Positions 7,925 through 16,078 of a DNA stretch of 41,104 nt are shown in pieces. The DNA is taken from NCBI GenBank assembly GCA_029856435.1, contig JAHQXB010000156.1, positions 1 to 41,104 of the forward strand. The letters are read 5' to 3'. The DNA is from Candidatus Jordarchaeia archaeon. Its GTDB lineage: Archaea > Asgardarchaeota > Jordiarchaeia > Jordiarchaeales > Jordiarchaeaceae. Numbering within the stretch: the stretch's first letter is position 1; each line of letters opens with the position of its first letter. The translations under genes and the position numbers were made by a program. The notes under the pieces are model-generated. The model ran no database searches, was not told the origin of the DNA, and worked only from the letters and a program-made list of their open reading frames with translations.

Positions 7925-7973
7925 TTAAATCGCAGCACATTTTCCTTGAAGGAAACAACGTAATATTGGAACC

Positions 7974-8519
7974 TTATCGTATTCTTCCTCCACATCTGGG
8001 GCAGTATATGGCGTCAGGAGTTATTCGACGTCCACAGTACATACAGTAATGGTCTGGGCTGGGTTCAAACTTGGCAATTTTCTCCTCCCTTTGAGGGGTT
8101 GAAATGGTTGGCTGTAGTGAAAACCTGTTTATTGCACGTTGTAACGCGTCTTCAACCTCGTATTCCAAGCGGTCAACGTCACCCAACGCTAGGAAAATGA
8201 ATAGGAAAAAGAATGTGAAGAAAATTCCCAGATATATGAAAAACAGGGAGATAATTAGGAGCGCGAGTGTTAAGATTAGAGAAAGAACTAGGGGAATATA
8301 GTTATGTCCAACTCTCCCCTCATAAACAATGTTTGAGCCACTCCTATAGATTCTCAGTTTCCCCTTCGTATTAATGCCCCTTCTCACCTTCCATTCAAAC
8401 TGGCTTTTCCTCTTAACCCTGATATTTGAAGACATCAACTCCTCATTCAAAATCTCGGCAAAATCACCAATTCTGTTCGCCTCTCCAGGAATGGAACCGG
8501 AAATCTCACGCGCCACCAA
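7974..8519 (-). CDS. Membrane protein with C-terminal zinc ribbon
   Basis: 181 aa. Residues ~1-70 form a soluble, basic region. Residues ~73-113 make two transmembrane helices in a hairpin. The tail ends in CMYCGRRITPDAIYCPRCG, a C-x2-C/C-x2-C zinc ribbon. Zinc-ribbon membrane proteins of this plan are common in archaea and usually uncharacterised. The start ATG lies just after a GC-poor gap. It converges on the DUF72 gene and is divergent from fprA. Confidence 0.65.
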   Translation of the reverse strand: MVAREISGSIPGEANRIGDFAEILNEELMSSNIRVKRKSQFEWKVRRGINTKGKLRIYRSGSNIVYEGRVGHNYIPLVLSLILTLALLIISLFFIYLGIFFTFFFLFIFLALGDVDRLEYEVEDALQRAINRFSLQPTISTPQREEKIAKFEPSPDHYCMYCGRRITPDAIYCPRCGGRIR

Positions 8520-8632
8520 CTAACCCTCCAAGCTATGCTAGGTAAACACTAAAAACAAGATAATTTATTCTTTTTGGGCTAAAATTTCATATCAAGTATA
8601 TTGCCGTAAAATGCACGTTTTGAAGGAGACGC

Positions 8633-8704
8633 ATGAGGAATAAAAAATTCTTTGATGTCATATCTGGTTGGAGGCGTCTTAATATTTATTCTTCGCTTTT
8701 CTAG
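8633..8704 (+). CDS. Possible 23-aa leader peptide upstream of fprA
   Basis: In the 347-bp gap 8520-8866, ATG 8633 is preceded by AAGGAG with a 4-base spacer and opens a 23-codon frame ending TAG at 8702-8704. The product is basic and aromatic (MRNKKFFDVISGWRRL...). The ORF precedes the fprA promoter, so it is not a simple leader on the same short transcript. It may be chance. An inverted repeat AGACGC...GCGTCT spans part of it. Confidence 0.2.
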   Translation: MRNKKFFDVISGWRRLNIYSSLF

Positions 8705-8794
8705 TTAGGGCTTCAGACATCACAAAAAGCGTAGACGTCTGCAGCTCACAGTGTTAAATTTTTCTTTGATTTTCCAGAATTTTGGCGCGAATTG

Positions 8795-8804
8795 TTTAAA
8801 TATA
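8795..8804 (+). promoter_or_regulatory. TATA box of fprA
   Basis: TTTAAATATA lies ~72 bp upstream of the fprA start, giving a transcription start near 8828 and a short leader containing the GGGGTG ribosome binding site at 8854-8859. ACCT...AGGT arms (8807-8810 and 8821-8824) immediately follow and could be a regulator half-site pair. Confidence 0.45.
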
Positions 8805-8866
8805 ATACCTCCATATTTTAAGGTGTACCATATTAAATTTCTGGAAACTTTTAGGGGTGTAATGTT

Positions 8867-10048
8867 TTGAGCGTTAAATTGGCGGAAGGGGTGTACTGGG
8901 TAGGTGCAATAGACTGGAACCTAAGGTATTGCGGTTCCTACCAAACACCACTCGGCACCACTTATAATGCATACCTAATTGTCGACAAAAAAACAGTTTT
9001 GATTGATGGAGTAAAGCATACCCACAGCCTCGAAATGATAAAAAGAGTGAAGGAAATAGTTGACCCAAAAGACATCAACTACCTAATCGTGAACCATGCG
9101 GAACCAGACCACGCTGGAAACATAGAAGACGTGCTTAAACTCGCGCCTAAGGCGGAAATAATCTGCTCCAAGAGAGCCGAAGACTCGCTCACAGGCTACT
9201 ACAAAATAGACCGACCACTAAAAATAGCAAAAACCGGCGACACACTGAACATTGGAGATAGAAACCTGGTATTCATTGAAGCCCAAATGCTACATTGGCC
9301 AGACAACATGATGACCTACCTTAAGGAAAACCACATACTATTCTCCAACGATCCCTTCGGACAACACATAGCATCATCTGAAAGATTCGTGGACGACTTG
9401 GGAGAACAAATAGTAATGGATCATGCAGCCAGATACTATGCACAAATAGTCCTGCCCTACTCACAACTTGTCCTCAAAAAACTGGAAGAAGTAAAAAACC
9501 TAAAAGTGCCCATAGACATGATATGCCCAGCTCACGGATTAATCTGGAACAAGAAACCCGAGAGAATAATAAACGCCTACGCCAAATGGGCCAGCGGCGA
9601 GGCTGAAAACAGAGCCGTAATAATATTCGACACCATGTGGGGAAGCACAGACATGATGGCCAGAGAAATAAGCCGAGGACTAATGGACAACGGAGTACAA
9701 ACCACAATGTATCCAGTACGCTTCTCAGACTGGGGACTAATAATCAGAGACGTCATGCTATCCAAAATCATCCTAATAGGATCCGCAACCCTAAACATGA
9801 CCATGATGCCCGCAATAAGAGGAATACTAGAATTCATAAAAGGACTCAGACCACCAGGAAAAAAAATAGCAGCAGCCTTCGAATCCTACGGTTGGGGAGG
9901 CGGAGCATACAAAAACATCATTCCAGTCCTCCAAGAAATGAAATTCGAAGTAGTGGAACCCGGACCCAGATCAAAATGGGTACCCCAAGAAGAAAAACTA
10001 AAAGAATGCTACCAATTCGGAAAACAACTAGCACAAAAAATCAAATAA
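8867..10048 (+). CDS. fprA: Flavodiiron protein (A-type flavoprotein)
   Basis: 393 aa. The N-terminal metallo-beta-lactamase-like domain carries the complete diiron ligand set: H77, E79 and D81 in NHAEPDHAG, H143 in MLHWPD, D162 in SNDPFG and H223 in CPAHG, at the spacings of oxygen-reducing flavodiiron proteins. The C-terminal flavodoxin domain starts near residue 250, with the FMN loop DTMWGSTD. It reduces O2 to water or NO to N2O in the cytoplasm with electrons from F420H2, rubredoxin or similar; the donor is not shown. TTG 8867 is the start: GGGGTG at 8854-8859 is correctly spaced, and the nearby ATG 8862 is closed at once by TGA. The 3' half is strongly A/C-biased. Fits an anaerobe with peroxiredoxin and PerR nearby. 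Confidence 0.95.
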   Translation: MSVKLAEGVYWVGAIDWNLRYCGSYQTPLGTTYNAYLIVDKKTVLIDGVKHTHSLEMIKRVKEIVDPKDINYLIVNHAEPDHAGNIEDVLKLAPKAEIICSKRAEDSLTGYYKIDRPLKIAKTGDTLNIGDRNLVFIEAQMLHWPDNMMTYLKENHILFSNDPFGQHIASSERFVDDLGEQIVMDHAARYYAQIVLPYSQLVLKKLEEVKNLKVPIDMICPAHGLIWNKKPERIINAYAKWASGEAENRAVIIFDTMWGSTDMMAREISRGLMDNGVQTTMYPVRFSDWGLIIRDVMLSKIILIGSATLNMTMMPAIRGILEFIKGLRPPGKKIAAAFESYGWGGGAYKNIIPVLQEMKFEVVEPGPRSKWVPQEEKLKECYQFGKQLAQKIK

Positions 10049-10194
10049 AAAACAATCATCTCGCCATAAATACAATTCCCACACCCTCATTTTTTTGCCT
10101 TTTAGTCTATCTCCATAGCCACCATTTGCAAAAATAAAAAAATAAAAAGAGGGGGAAACGAGTGAAATATCTTCCCAGAAAGAGGGAAAGATAG

Positions 10195-11553
10195 TTATGC
10201 CTGTTTCGTCATATCAAATAATTTTACCACTTTATGACCCACGAAAGGCAAATCAGAGACCGACTCCACAATCTCAACTTCAGAGTCCACATCCAGCTTC
10301 TCTTTAAGCTTCCTCTTAACCTGCCTCTTGTACTCCTCTGGATCCTTAACCTTATCCCTATCAGTAGCCATTTTCAACTTCAAAGTATCCATAGGACCCT
10401 TAGAGTACTTGAGCATGGTGAACCACTCAGTAAACCCGGGTATATCCCCCAAAATGTTCTCTATATCTGCTGGGAAAACCCTCATACCCTTAATGTTAGC
10501 AGCAAAAGCCTCCCTACCCAATATAGTCGACCTAGTGTGAGTTCTTCCGCAACCACATTTTTCGCTAAATACGGAGCCTGTGTCCTCCGTTCCCCATTTT
10601 AACATAGGTGTGGCTTCAGCAAAGAGATTTGTAACCACAATCTCTCCTCTCTCACCACTGGCCAAAGGTTCATGCGTCTCCAAATCAAAAGCCCTCGTAT
10701 AGAACAGATCATCACACTGATGATTACCCGCATGCTCCTCGCAATCCCCAAAATACCACAGTGGATCCGCCACACCCCCAAAGTCAAAAATTCTCTCCGG
10801 CGGAACACCTGTTTCTGCCTCGATTCTTCTTTTAACAGTTTTAGTAACGATTTCGCCGTAACCGGTATCGATGAGTCTTACGCTTGAGAAGAGTTTTTTT
10901 ATGTCTTCTCCCATTTTTTTGGCGGCTTCAAATATTGCGGACATGGTTAGCATGGGGCCGGCGAATATTTGTGGCTTCATGTATTTCATTTCTATTACGT
11001 GTCTCTTTGCTATGTGGGGCAGGGGATACATGCATTCGCTTATTCCGGTGATGTTAACAATGTCCAGTCCGGTTGAAGATATTACTACATATCCGTGCCA
11101 CCTTATGCCTGTGGCGAAGACTAGGTCTTTGGGTCGCCATCCTCTCATCCATTTTAGTCTGGTTTCCTGCTCTGCGGCTGTTAGCCAGTCATCGTTTGTA
11201 TAGGCAAAAACGCTTGGGACTCCTGTGGTTCCCGTTGAGGCGTTTATCACTTTTACTCTCTCGTTTAGAGGCACACTTAGGAGCCCTCCGAAGGGGTCTC
11301 CTGTTCGGCTTCGCTCGGCCCTTAAATCGTCCTTATAGAGAATTGGGACTTTGGTGTCGAAATCATTTACTGTTTTTATGTCTTCGGGTGTTACTCCTGC
11401 TTCTTTGAAGCTTTTCTTGTAGAATGGGGTGTTGTGGTAGGCATAATTAAGTTCAGCTTTTATCTTCTTTAGTTGGAGTTCTTCTATTTCCTCCCTAGGC
11501 ATGGTTTCAATTCTTTTATTCCAGAACTTATCAAGCTCGCTTTCAACCAACAT
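10195..11553 (-). CDS. Phenylacetate-CoA ligase-like AMP-forming ligase
   Basis: 452 aa, full length for the PaaK / F390-synthetase family (COG1541 type). The phosphate-binding loop is STGTTGVPSVF (~residues 109-119). DTGYGE and CGCGRTHTRSTILGR mark the core and hinge, and a complete C-terminal subdomain follows. Cysteines and histidines in CEEHAGNHQC and CGCGRTH may bind zinc. It activates a carboxylic acid to acyl-AMP and then the CoA thioester; the acid could be an aryl acetate or a dicarboxylic or F420-type substrate and is not decided. ATG 11553 sits behind GGAGGGAGAC, 20 bp after the stop of a related upstream gene. A reversal of strand composition falls inside this gene at ~10.80-10.86 kb. 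Confidence 0.85.
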   Translation of the reverse strand: MLVESELDKFWNKRIETMPREEIEELQLKKIKAELNYAYHNTPFYKKSFKEAGVTPEDIKTVNDFDTKVPILYKDDLRAERSRTGDPFGGLLSVPLNERVKVINASTGTTGVPSVFAYTNDDWLTAAEQETRLKWMRGWRPKDLVFATGIRWHGYVVISSTGLDIVNITGISECMYPLPHIAKRHVIEMKYMKPQIFAGPMLTMSAIFEAAKKMGEDIKKLFSSVRLIDTGYGEIVTKTVKRRIEAETGVPPERIFDFGGVADPLWYFGDCEEHAGNHQCDDLFYTRAFDLETHEPLASGERGEIVVTNLFAEATPMLKWGTEDTGSVFSEKCGCGRTHTRSTILGREAFAANIKGMRVFPADIENILGDIPGFTEWFTMLKYSKGPMDTLKLKMATDRDKVKDPEEYKRQVKRKLKEKLDVDSEVEIVESVSDLPFVGHKVVKLFDMTKQA

Positions 11554-11573
11554 GTCTCCCTCCAAAATTTTAT

Positions 11574-12599
11574 TTATTCGAGGAATATTCTAACGTGGGT
11601 TCTTCCACAACCACAGGGGTTCGTATCCAGTCTGGCGTTATGTCCTGTTGCAAATCTTACTAGGGGTGTGGCCTCTGCGTAAAGGTTTGTGAATACCAGC
11701 ATTCCCCTCTCTCCAGGGTTTACTGGTTGTCCCGTTTCTGGGTCCACTGTTTCCACAAGGAAGCCGTCTTCCCAAGCGTGGTGTCCGTTGCACTGGAGGC
11801 ACTCCATAGCGTAGAAGCCGCCGTATCCCATATCAATCATGCTGAGGTGTGTTCCTCCCCATGTTTTTTTGAATTCTTCTCTGGTTTCTTCGTCTAGGAG
11901 TGGACTGCCGGGTCGGAATCTGTGGACGACAATTTTGGGTTGGAAGGCTGTTTTGGGATCGCTTTTTTCCTTCTCAAGTTCTTGAGCCATTAGTTTTGCA
12001 TAGTCTACTGTGGTGATTATTATGTCGGGTTTGAAGAATTTTGTTAGGTAGGTTGCTCTTGGAGCATCTAAGAGGAAGAGAGTGTTTTCGATGGGAATTG
12101 AGGTGAAGGGAATCAGGCTCTGCACGGTTCTCCTTACTCGAAAGTGTCCCTCAATGAGGGCAGCTATGCTTTCCCATTGGGTGGCTTGTAGTTCTAAAAC
12201 GTCGCCGCTTGAGAGTCCAATCATTACTAGATGTCTGGTGAGGTGGTCGACGAGTACTTCTCTTTCATACTCTGTTGAGATAGACATGATTGGTGGTTCT
12301 TCGATTTCCGGTTCGGGGGGAGCGGTTATGCCCCAAATTTTGTCTCTGGGAATCGCGCATCTTCCGCCGAAGGGGTCATCCGTTGTGACTTCTTTTTTTA
12401 TGTCCTGTTTAGTGGTTAGGGGAAACTTTTTTATGTCCTTTAGGGTTTTGAAGTCTTCGGGTTTTACTCCTGCTTCTTTGAATTTTTTGTGGTAGAACCT
12501 AGTGTTGTCGTAGACGTATTTGAGCTGTTTTTTGAGGCTTTCTTCCTGTAGCTTTTCGATTTCCTTTCTGGGCATGGTTTCAATATTTCTCCTCCACAT
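11574..12599 (-). CDS. Truncated PaaK-like protein lacking the ATP loop
   Basis: 341 aa, clearly homologous to the downstream ligase: RNIETMPRKEIEKLQ at the N-terminus, DPFGG, MGYGG, GERGMLVFTNLYAEATPLVRF and CGCGRTH at the end. Two essential parts are missing. The STGTTGxP loop is replaced by an unrelated GITAPPEPEIEEPP segment. The protein stops at CGCGRTHVRIFLE, just before the hinge and C-terminal subdomain that carries catalytic residues. The frame is otherwise open and well kept, so it looks like a selected pseudoenzyme, perhaps a regulatory or structural partner of the active ligase 20 bp downstream. ATG 12599 is chosen for its GGGGGTTG site; an upstream start at 12674 gives a hydrophobic, implausible N-terminus. 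Confidence 0.75.
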   Translation of the reverse strand: MWRRNIETMPRKEIEKLQEESLKKQLKYVYDNTRFYHKKFKEAGVKPEDFKTLKDIKKFPLTTKQDIKKEVTTDDPFGGRCAIPRDKIWGITAPPEPEIEEPPIMSISTEYEREVLVDHLTRHLVMIGLSSGDVLELQATQWESIAALIEGHFRVRRTVQSLIPFTSIPIENTLFLLDAPRATYLTKFFKPDIIITTVDYAKLMAQELEKEKSDPKTAFQPKIVVHRFRPGSPLLDEETREEFKKTWGGTHLSMIDMGYGGFYAMECLQCNGHHAWEDGFLVETVDPETGQPVNPGERGMLVFTNLYAEATPLVRFATGHNARLDTNPCGCGRTHVRIFLE

Positions 12600-12881
12600 C
12601 AAACAACCCCCAAATATAATTAGTTTATAAAAATTATTTATAATTAAGATTATATATACTTTTGCCAAGCCCACCCAAAAAAAGGAGCCAAAACGGTGCC
12701 TATTTGGAAGGCTTCCATGTGTTTCTTAAACCATTTGTTGGCATAAGGCTTGTGTAGAAATATGTCTATAAGTTGGGGAAGTTTTCCTCGTCTTGAAACA
12801 TATTTATAAACAAATGTTTGAATGTTAATCTAAAAGTCGGGTTTATTTGCACTTTTCTCGGAAAATGGGGGTTTGATTGTC

Positions 12882-13307
12882 ATGGTGAAAACTACTATAA
12901 ATGTTGAGCTTAAATGGAAGGGCAAATTAAAATATGAAGTTCAGATACGTGGAAGGCACAATTTGGTGGTTGACGCTTCGTCTGAGACTCAGGGTGACGA
13001 TGAAGGTCCAGCTCCGGACGATTTGCTCGCGGCTGCGGTGGGGGCTTGTCTTTCCTCTTCCTTCACTTTTTGCGCATCTAAGGCAAAAGCCGAATTGGTT
13101 GAGCTGACTACAATGGTGAGGGCCCAGATTTCGCGTGTAGAAGGATATTTAAGGGTTACAGGTATGGATGTGACTCTGAATCCTAAGTTTAAAGATGAGG
13201 AAGCCGCAAAGAAGAAGGATCGTTGTGTAGCAATCTTCAGGAATTATTGCACGGTCACTGAATCAGTGGTTAAGGGAATTCCGGTAAAAGTCGAAGTAAA
13301 AACTTAG
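12882..13307 (+). CDS. OsmC-family protein
   Basis: 141 aa. APDDLLAAAVGACLSSSF (C56) and the later C115/C123 region (RCVAIFRNYCTVTES) match the OsmC/Ohr fold, dimeric thiol peroxidases or related proteins that handle organic hydroperoxides and reactive sulfur. Two extra cysteines (C64, C115) make the exact redox pair uncertain. ATG 12882 is preferred to TTG 12873. A TATA-like ATTTATAAA (12804-12812) lies ~70 bp upstream, flanked by imperfectly symmetrical AAACAT/ATGTTT arms. Divergent from the PaaK-like pair. Confidence 0.8.
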   Translation: MVKTTINVELKWKGKLKYEVQIRGRHNLVVDASSETQGDDEGPAPDDLLAAAVGACLSSSFTFCASKAKAELVELTTMVRAQISRVEGYLRVTGMDVTLNPKFKDEEAAKKKDRCVAIFRNYCTVTESVVKGIPVKVEVKT

Positions 13308-13441
13308 CTTTTTTTCAGAGGATTCTTTTATTTCTCACTAATCTTTTTGGAAACTTTTCATGGTTTTAGAAAAACTTTAGTTTTCGTTTTTGCCACTCGT
13401 TTCTGGAGCATTTTTTGGTTCTTGCTGGGGGTACTGGTAAT

Positions 13442-15130
13442 TTGGGTGAAACTCTATACAGGGATTTGGCTGAGCTATGTGAGGATATTGAATCAACCAC
13501 CAAGAGGCTTGCAATTGTGGATCTCATATCTCAATTCCTAAAAAAATTGTCGATAGGGGAAGTTGCGCCTTCAATTAGAATGATTGTGGGTGAAGCTTTT
13601 CCCGAGTGGAGCGGCAAAACTCTGGATGTGTCCTGGAGGACTGTTCAAAAGGTGATAAAAGGCATTACCAAGGCTTCAGATGAAGAGATGCTGCAAGCCT
13701 TCAGCAAGAGGGGTGATCTCGGTGATATGGCTAAAATTTTGATGTTGAGAAAAGATGTCTCAAAGCAGGCAACGTTGCTACAAAAGCCTCTCACAATTCT
13801 TGAAGTTTACAGAAGTTTTCAAGCCATCTCTGAAGCTAAGGGTAGCGGTTCAAAAAAGAAGAAGGAAAATATTGTTCTCAGTTTGCTGAGCAGGGCAGAA
13901 CCTTTGGAAGCAAAGTATATTGTGAAAAACCTGATAGGTGAGATGAGGCATGGAGCTTCCTCAGGTTTGATGGAGGAAGCTATAGCTAAGGCGTCAGGAG
14001 CACCTTTAGAAATGGTAAAGAGGACTCATATGCTTATGGGCGATTTGGGAGACGTAGCCGAAAAAGCAATGCGGGGAGGGGCACAAAGCCTAAATGATGT
14101 TAAACCCATACCTTTTCACCCCATAAAGCCTATGCTTGTTCAAGCTGTGGATAATGTAGCTGAGGCTCTAAGAGAGCATGGAGGGGAAACCAGTCTGGAG
14201 TATAAGCTGGATGGCGCTCGGCTTCAGATACACATACGTAAGGGAGAGGTTAAAATTTTTAGTAGAAGGCTAACTGAAGTAACCGCCAGTTTGCCAGACG
14301 TGGTGGAGCAGGTTAAAAACAACATTCAGTTTAGTGAGGCTATACTTGAGGGGGAAGCGGTGGCAATAGGTAAGGACTTCCGTCCACTCACTTTTCAAAA
14401 CCTTATGAAGAGGTTTCACAGGGTTAAGGGAATAGAGGAAATGGTTAGAGAAATTCCAGTAAAGCTCTACCTTTTTGATATAATTTATCTTGACGGTAAA
14501 CTTTTAATAGATCTTCCCTACAGCGAGAGAAGAAAGATACTTTCCCGTGTGGCGGGAGAATTGGAGCTGGTTCCCCAAGTGGTAACATGCAGTGTTGATA
14601 GTGCCCAAGAATTTTTTGAAGAGGCTAAAAGCAAGGGTCACGAGGGAATCATAGCGAAAAAAATGGATAGCACATATACTCCGGGAAGAAGAGGAAGAAA
14701 ATGGCTAAAAATAAAAGAAACCGAAACCCTCGATTTGGTGATTGTGGGGGCGGACTGGGGATATGGGCGAAGAGTGAATTGGCTCAGCGATTACTATCTT
14801 GCAGCGAGAAACGAAGAAACGGGAGAACTTCAAATAATAGGTAAAACTTTCAAAGGACTCACAGACGAAGAATTTGAAGAAGTTACAGAGAAACTATTAA
14901 AGCTAAAGACCATCGAGTATGGAAGGACAGTTAGGGTTAAGCCCGAAATAGTTGTGGAAACAATTTTCGAAGAAATACAGAAATCCCCAAAGTATGAGTC
15001 CGGCTACGCTCTCAGATTTGCAAGGATAAAAAGAATAAGAGATGATAAGAACTTAGAGGATGTAGATACCATAGAGAAGGTGAAACAGCTTTACGAGAAA
15101 CAGTTCAAAGCCAAATCAAAAACATTGTGA
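13442..15130 (+). CDS. lig: ATP-dependent DNA ligase
   Basis: About 562 aa, the normal length of archaeal replicative ligases. The N-terminal DNA-binding domain runs to ~residue 235. The adenylation domain has motif I EYKLDGARLQIH with Lys255 as the AMP-carrying residue. EAILEGEAVA, KLYLFDIIYLDG, EGIIAKK and RGRKWLKIKE are the later nucleotidyltransferase motifs, followed by an OB-fold. It joins Okazaki fragments and repair nicks, normally with PCNA. Start choice: TTG 13442, nine bases after GGGGGT (13427-13432), gives an N-terminus that fits the family; TTG 13415 adds a glycine-rich tail. A strong stem-loop follows the stop directly. Confidence 0.95.
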   Translation: MGETLYRDLAELCEDIESTTKRLAIVDLISQFLKKLSIGEVAPSIRMIVGEAFPEWSGKTLDVSWRTVQKVIKGITKASDEEMLQAFSKRGDLGDMAKILMLRKDVSKQATLLQKPLTILEVYRSFQAISEAKGSGSKKKKENIVLSLLSRAEPLEAKYIVKNLIGEMRHGASSGLMEEAIAKASGAPLEMVKRTHMLMGDLGDVAEKAMRGGAQSLNDVKPIPFHPIKPMLVQAVDNVAEALREHGGETSLEYKLDGARLQIHIRKGEVKIFSRRLTEVTASLPDVVEQVKNNIQFSEAILEGEAVAIGKDFRPLTFQNLMKRFHRVKGIEEMVREIPVKLYLFDIIYLDGKLLIDLPYSERRKILSRVAGELELVPQVVTCSVDSAQEFFEEAKSKGHEGIIAKKMDSTYTPGRRGRKWLKIKETETLDLVIVGADWGYGRRVNWLSDYYLAARNEETGELQIIGKTFKGLTDEEFEEVTEKLLKLKTIEYGRTVRVKPEIVVETIFEEIQKSPKYESGYALRFARIKRIRDDKNLEDVDTIEKVKQLYEKQFKAKSKTL

Positions 15131-15134
15131 GTAT

Positions 15135-15192
15135 CGACGAGCGTGTGCCGGTGGCTTCCCCATGGGTGGTCTAAAGATGCACACGCTCGTCG
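15135..15192 (+). other. Perfect 14-bp stem-loop just downstream of lig
   Basis: CGACGAGCGTGTGC (15135-15148) is exactly complementary to GCACACGCTCGTCG (15179-15192), enclosing a 30-nt loop that itself contains the palindrome CCCATGGG. The stem begins five bases after the ligase stop. It is far more GC-rich than its surroundings and has no U-tract directly after it, so it is not a classic terminator. It could be a 3'-UTR element, a structured small RNA or a protein-binding site. The rest of the gap to 15565 (~370 bp) is AT-rich with no gene seen. Confidence 0.6.
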
Positions 15193-15565
15193 TGGGAAAG
15201 GCTCCTCCCGTTCTGAAAAGTTTGGTACAACTATGCGTTCTTTAGAACTCTAATTGATCCAAGCTTTTCGTGACTTCCCCTTTGTGAGAAGCTTATTTTT
15301 GGTTTGTTTTTCTGTGTTCTTTTGGATATTTTTTGTGGATTTATGTTTTAATAATTTTTGTTACGAATAAATTTCTAATATTTTTCAATAATCAATATTA
15401 TTTAAATTTTTCCCCCAAATAATATAAAGTTCTGAGCCCTTCTAGTCCACTGTGTTTATTGTATGAATAGCATCCAAAAACTTAAATTCAGAATATTATA
15501 ACAGTTTAATAGGAATTAAACCTTTAAAATAGGAACTTATCAAATACAGCAGCCGGTTAAAGACC

Positions 15566-16000
15566 ATGGGCGACAGCATAGAAAAATTCATAGAAGCTCT
15601 GAGAAAGAAGGGGCACAAGGTCACACCACAGAGGATTGAATTATTTAGAGTAATTAAAAGTAGTAAACATCCCACCGCTGAGGAGATTTACCAACTAGTG
15701 AAAAAGGACTACCCTACAGTAAGCCCCGCCACCGTCTACAAAACAATAGAACTATTGCGAGGAATGGGTGAAATCCAAGAAATCAGTGTAGTGAATGGAA
15801 AAATTAGATACGAAACAAACATGACCCCCCACGTTAACATTCACTGTTTGGAGTGTGGAAGGGTCGAAGACATCTACCTAGAAAAAATTAAGGAATTGGA
15901 TGACGAATTAATGGATAAGTCTAAATATGAGATAGTAAGCCAGAGTCATGACTACTTCGGATACTGCCAGGAATGTAAAAAGAAGAAACTTTCTGAATAA
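15566..16000 (+). CDS. Fur/PerR-family regulator 1
   Basis: 144 aa. The winged-helix domain (KKGHKVTPQRIELFRVI, then HPTAEEIYQLVKKDYPTVSPATVYKTIELL) is followed by the metal-binding dimerisation domain HVNIHCLECG and a C-terminal GYCQEC. These are the two C-x2-C pairs that hold the structural zinc in PerR-type proteins. It probably senses peroxide or metal and controls the adjacent peroxiredoxin gene. Its own upstream region shares the 14-mer AATATTATTTAAAT (15394-15407) with the region upstream of the second Fur gene. Convergent with the peroxiredoxin gene. Confidence 0.9.
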   Translation: MGDSIEKFIEALRKKGHKVTPQRIELFRVIKSSKHPTAEEIYQLVKKDYPTVSPATVYKTIELLRGMGEIQEISVVNGKIRYETNMTPHVNIHCLECGRVEDIYLEKIKELDDELMDKSKYEIVSQSHDYFGYCQECKKKKLSE

Positions 16001-16078
16001 TTCTAGTCAAAAAGTCAATATTAATAAATAGAATATTTATAAAAATAAAAAAGGTATAGTTTTTATCCTTTTTTGACT

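Noticed and set aside
9637..10137. 166-codon frame rich in Arg, Asn and Thr
   Set aside because: It is a frame-shifted reading of the A/C-rich 3' half of fprA; its low-complexity product reflects that composition.
10800..10860. Replication origin, suggested by the switch of strand skew
   Set aside because: The switch falls inside a coding region. No Cdc6/Orc1 gene or origin-type repeats are nearby, and a similar though weaker drop occurs near 37.56 kb.
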